Below are positions 5,086-7,030 of a DNA stretch of 7,030 nt, in pieces. Under the pieces are notes generated by a model. That model saw only the letters and a list, made by a program, of their open reading frames with translations, had not been told where the DNA came from and did not search any database. The first letter of the stretch is position 1. Each line of letters starts with the position of its first letter. The stretch comes from Oscillospiraceae bacterium (GTDB lineage: Bacteria; Bacillota; Clostridia; Oscillospirales; Ruminococcaceae), in assembly GCA_900752625.1 (NCBI GenBank), contig CAADWC010000197.1, positions 1 to 7,030 on the forward strand. Direction: 5' to 3'. Position numbers and translations under genes: made by a program.

Positions 5086-6036
5086 ATGGAAACGCTATAT
5101 CTGGTAATTCCATGCTATAATGAGGAGGAAATGCTTCCTATTACGGCGGAAGCGCTTATGAAGAAAATGGACGGGCTTATCTCGGACGGAAAAATAGCCT
5201 CTGACAGTAAGGTAATGTTTGTTGACGACGGTTCAAAGGATAAAACATGGGAAATAATCGAAAAACTTCACTCCTTAAACTCAATGTTCACCGGACTGAA
5301 GCTGTCAAGAAACAAAGGACATCAGAACGCGCTGCTTGCAGGACTTATGACCGCTAAAAATTACGCTGACATATTGATTTCAATGGACGCCGACCTGCAG
5401 GATGATATAAATGCCATTGACGGATTCCTCGAAAAACGGGCGGAGGGCTGCGATATTGTTTACGGCGTTCGATCCTCCAGGGAAAAGGATACTGCTTTCA
5501 AAAGAGGAACGGCTCAGGCGTACTACAAGCTGCTGGCAAAGCTGGGTGTGGAGATTACTTACAATCATGCCGACTATCGCCTTATGAGCAGGCGCGCAGT
5601 GGAGGCTCTGGCGGAATTTAAAGAAGTCAACCTGTTTCTTAGAGGACTGGTTCCGATGGTAGGCTTTAAAAGCGATATAGTTACATACGTAAGAAACGAA
5701 CGGCAGGCGGGCGAATCCAAGTATCCGCTGAAAAAAATGATCTCCTTTGCAGTAGAAGGGATCACTTCTCTTTCTGTAAAGCCGATAAGATTGATTACAA
5801 GCTTAGGTTTGCTGGTATTTCTCGTTTCGATTATAATGCTTATTTATTTCTTTGTGATCTGGTGCATGGGCAAAACCGTTGCAGGCTGGACTACTACAGT
5901 AGTTTCGGTATGGGCGCTGGGAGGACTTCAGCTGCTGGCAATCGGAGTTATCGGAGAATACATCGGAAAGATATATCTTGAAACAAAGGCCCGCCCTAAT
6001 TTTATCATAGAAACCAATTTGGAAGAAACCAATTAA
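5086..6036 (+). CDS. Polyprenyl-phosphate glycosyltransferase, GT2 family (GtrB/ArnC/DPM1-like)
   Basis: Membrane-bound inverting glycosyltransferase expected to move a sugar from a nucleotide donor to a polyprenyl phosphate on the cytoplasmic face, supplying lipid-linked sugar for cell-envelope glycan decoration. The GT-A domain (about 1-230) shows VIPCYNEEE (7-15), VDDGSKDKT (46-54) and the metal-binding D101-A-D103 within DADLQD. A later RQAGESKYPL motif (206-215) is typical of this family. Two membrane helices follow (about 236-260 and 268-291), ending in GEYIGKIYLETKARP (290-304), the conserved C-terminal tail. At 316 residues the length is normal. ATG 5086 follows GAAAGGA by 12 nt and lies 24 nt past the tatD stop. 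No flippase or GT-C partner gene is nearby, so the sugar and final acceptor are unknown. Confidence 0.93.
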   Translation: METLYLVIPCYNEEEMLPITAEALMKKMDGLISDGKIASDSKVMFVDDGSKDKTWEIIEKLHSLNSMFTGLKLSRNKGHQNALLAGLMTAKNYADILISMDADLQDDINAIDGFLEKRAEGCDIVYGVRSSREKDTAFKRGTAQAYYKLLAKLGVEITYNHADYRLMSRRAVEALAEFKEVNLFLRGLVPMVGFKSDIVTYVRNERQAGESKYPLKKMISFAVEGITSLSVKPIRLITSLGLLVFLVSIIMLIYFFVIWCMGKTVAGWTTTVVSVWALGGLQLLAIGVIGEYIGKIYLETKARPNFIIETNLEETN

Positions 6037-6059
6037 TTTATATTAAGGAGTATTAAATC

Positions 6060-6599
6060 ATGGCAAATGAAAATCAGAGAACAGTAATTGAAAATTCCGC
6101 TCTTGTAGAGGCGATCGCCGAGATGAGGAAGGACTTTAAGGCAGAAACTCAGAATAAGGTTATAAATACCGCTCTGAGAGGAACCTTTTTAGTTCCCGCA
6201 ATCATCAATAAAAACACTCAGCTTGTAGCCGATGCGGAAAACCACGTTAAATTTGAGGACAAGCCTCAGGCAAAATTCCTGCTTATTACTCACAAGGAAA
6301 AGGGAACGTTCTTTCCTGTGTTTACTGATGCAGACGAACTTGCCAAATTCAAAACTGAACAGAAATTCCAGGGCTTTGCAATGAAATTCGGTGATATAGC
6401 CGCTTTAACGGAAAAGACCCCAAATGTTGTCGGATTTGTAATAAATCCTATGAACCAGAATCTTCCCTTTACAAAGGAAATGCTGGAGTCTATCAAACAG
6501 ACCCTTATAAGGGTCAGAAAAGAGCGTGAGGAGGCAGCAAAGGCCAATGCTGACGGAGAATCGTCCGCTCCCAACATTACTGTTACCACAAACGAATAA
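6060..6599 (+). CDS. SseB N-terminal-domain protein
   Basis: A 179-residue soluble protein without signal peptide or membrane segment. The middle carries hallmarks of the SseB N-terminal domain: TFFPVFTDADEL (83-94), then a GFAMKFGDIAAL stretch (105-116) and GFVINPMNQNLPF (125-137). A charged helix (about 139-161) leads to a polar, probably disordered Ser/Thr/Asn/Glu tail. The domain is named from the enterobacterial enhanced-serine-sensitivity protein; its biochemical role in Gram-positive bacteria is not established. AAGGAG (6045-6050) precedes the ATG by 9 nt, and the gene starts 24 nt after the glycosyltransferase stop, so it is probably cotranscribed. The family call is good; function is open. 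Confidence 0.8.
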   Translation: MANENQRTVIENSALVEAIAEMRKDFKAETQNKVINTALRGTFLVPAIINKNTQLVADAENHVKFEDKPQAKFLLITHKEKGTFFPVFTDADELAKFKTEQKFQGFAMKFGDIAALTEKTPNVVGFVINPMNQNLPFTKEMLESIKQTLIRVRKEREEAAKANADGESSAPNITVTTNE

Positions 6600-6612
6600 T
6601 TGCGGTAAAAAC

Positions 6613-6694
6613 AGCGTACGCTAATAAACAGATCAGAATATGGCGGACTCGGCTCGGCTCTGTAGAATATTGCGGTGCCGTTTTGTGTTCCGCC
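6613..6694 (+). other. Structured spacer between the SseB-domain and ATL genes
   Basis: The 133-nt gap 6600-6732 holds a perfect 10-bp palindrome AGCGTACGCT (6613-6622). A stem follows, GGCGGA (6642-6647) with TCCGCC (6689-6694), enclosing a second possible pairing of CGGC (6650-6653 or the repeat at 6655-6658) with GCCG (6677-6680). CTCGG is tandemly repeated at 6648-6657. No T run follows and I see no convincing promoter, so whether the ATL gene has its own transcript is unclear. Confidence 0.3.
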
Positions 6695-6732
6695 TTTGGC
6701 TTTATATGCATTCGGGAGGAATATTCAGCAGC

Positions 6733-7030
6733 ATGGAACAGGAAAAAACCTTTTCACAAAAAGTATATGAGGCCATTGCACTTATCCCAAAGGGAAAGGT
6801 AACGACCTATGGAGCTATAGCCGCCGCAATTGGCAGACCGCGGGCAGCGAGGTTTGTAGGCTATGCAATGAGCAATTGCCCGGAGCATCTGCCCTGGCAC
6901 AGAGTAGTAAACCGTAAAGGCGAGCTTATGCAGGGTTGGGAGGAGTTTCATCGTAGTCTGCTTGAGGCTGACGGCGTACCGTTTCTGGAAAACGGCAATA
7001 TAGATATGAAAAACTGTTTTTTTATGCCCA
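6733..7030 (+). CDS. Alkyltransferase-like (ATL) DNA repair protein, 3' truncated by window end
   Basis: The frame is open from ATG 6733 to the window edge (99 codons, no stop seen), near the usual full length of ATL proteins (about 100-110 residues). It matches the DNA-binding domain of O6-alkylguanine-DNA alkyltransferases: IPKGKVTTYGAIA (18-30, helix-turn-helix with Tyr26), RAARFVG (37-43, with the intercalating arginine equivalent at R40) and PWHRVV (54-59). The methyl-accepting Cys of PCHR is replaced by Trp55, so it should not transfer alkyl groups. ATL proteins instead bind O6-alkylguanine lesions and flag them for nucleotide excision repair. GGGAGG (6714-6719) ends 13 nt before the ATG, a rather long spacing. 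It is the last visible member of the row of same-strand genes. Confidence 0.85.
   Translation, partial: MEQEKTFSQKVYEAIALIPKGKVTTYGAIAAAIGRPRAARFVGYAMSNCPEHLPWHRVVNRKGELMQGWEEFHRSLLEADGVPFLENGNIDMKNCFFMP

Noticed and set aside
6663..6707. Promoter for the ATL gene (TAGAAT at 6663 or TTATAT at 6702)
   Set aside because: No matching -35 hexamer at proper spacing; read-through from the tatD operon is equally likely.
1..7030. CRISPR arrays, insertion sequences, phage or toxin-antitoxin modules
   Set aside because: No regularly spaced repeats, transposase or integrase motifs, or small paired genes are visible on either strand.

Overview
The window looks like ordinary chromosomal DNA of a Gram-positive, moderately low-GC Clostridia-type bacterium, most likely a Ruminococcus/Oscillospiraceae relative. 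This is inferred from AGGAGG-type ribosome binding sites, a lipobox-bearing secreted hydrolase, a UgpC/MsmK-type sugar ABC ATPase and the general protein character; no marker gene fixes the genus. All eight genes are on the + strand. There is no sign of phage, insertion sequence, CRISPR array, tRNA or rRNA.

Region 1 (1-1315): a small two-helix membrane protein (YcxB-like) followed 13 nt later by an RsuA-type 16S rRNA pseudouridine synthase, probably one transcript. The rsuA start is best placed at 608, not 602.

Region 2 (1316-2674): a stand-alone transcription unit for a sugar-ABC-transporter ATPase (MsmK/UgpC/MalK type). It has its own extended -10 promoter, a dyad centred on the predicted transcription start, a strong terminator, and codon use that suggests high expression. 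No permease or binding-protein gene lies beside it, which fits an ATPase shared by several sugar importers.

Region 3 (2675-4023): a predicted surface lipoprotein with an SGNH-hydrolase domain and a beta-rich C-terminal domain. A second hairpin resembling the upstream terminator and a cre-like half-palindrome overlapping the ribosome binding site precede it. It is probably a carbohydrate or polysaccharide esterase.

Region 4 (4024-4284): a 261-nt gap holding a long rod-like stem-loop (4060-4135), a second hairpin (4142-4176), then a near-consensus promoter (TTTACA-17-TGTTATAAT) with a 12-bp palindrome at the transcription start.

Region 5 (4285-7030): a probable operon of a TatD-family metal-dependent hydrolase, a GtrB/ArnC-like polyprenyl-phosphate glycosyltransferase, an SseB-domain protein and, after a structured 133-nt spacer, an alkyltransferase-like (ATL) protein cut by the window end. 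The tatD reading frame begins with no ATG, GTG or TTG. Family alignment, promoter and ribosome binding site all point to an ATA codon at 4285; the first ATG (4363) would delete the metal-binding HxH motif.

I found no clearly new multi-gene system. The items most worth a second look are the non-canonical tatD start, the structured element at 4060-4176, and the dyads sitting at two promoters.
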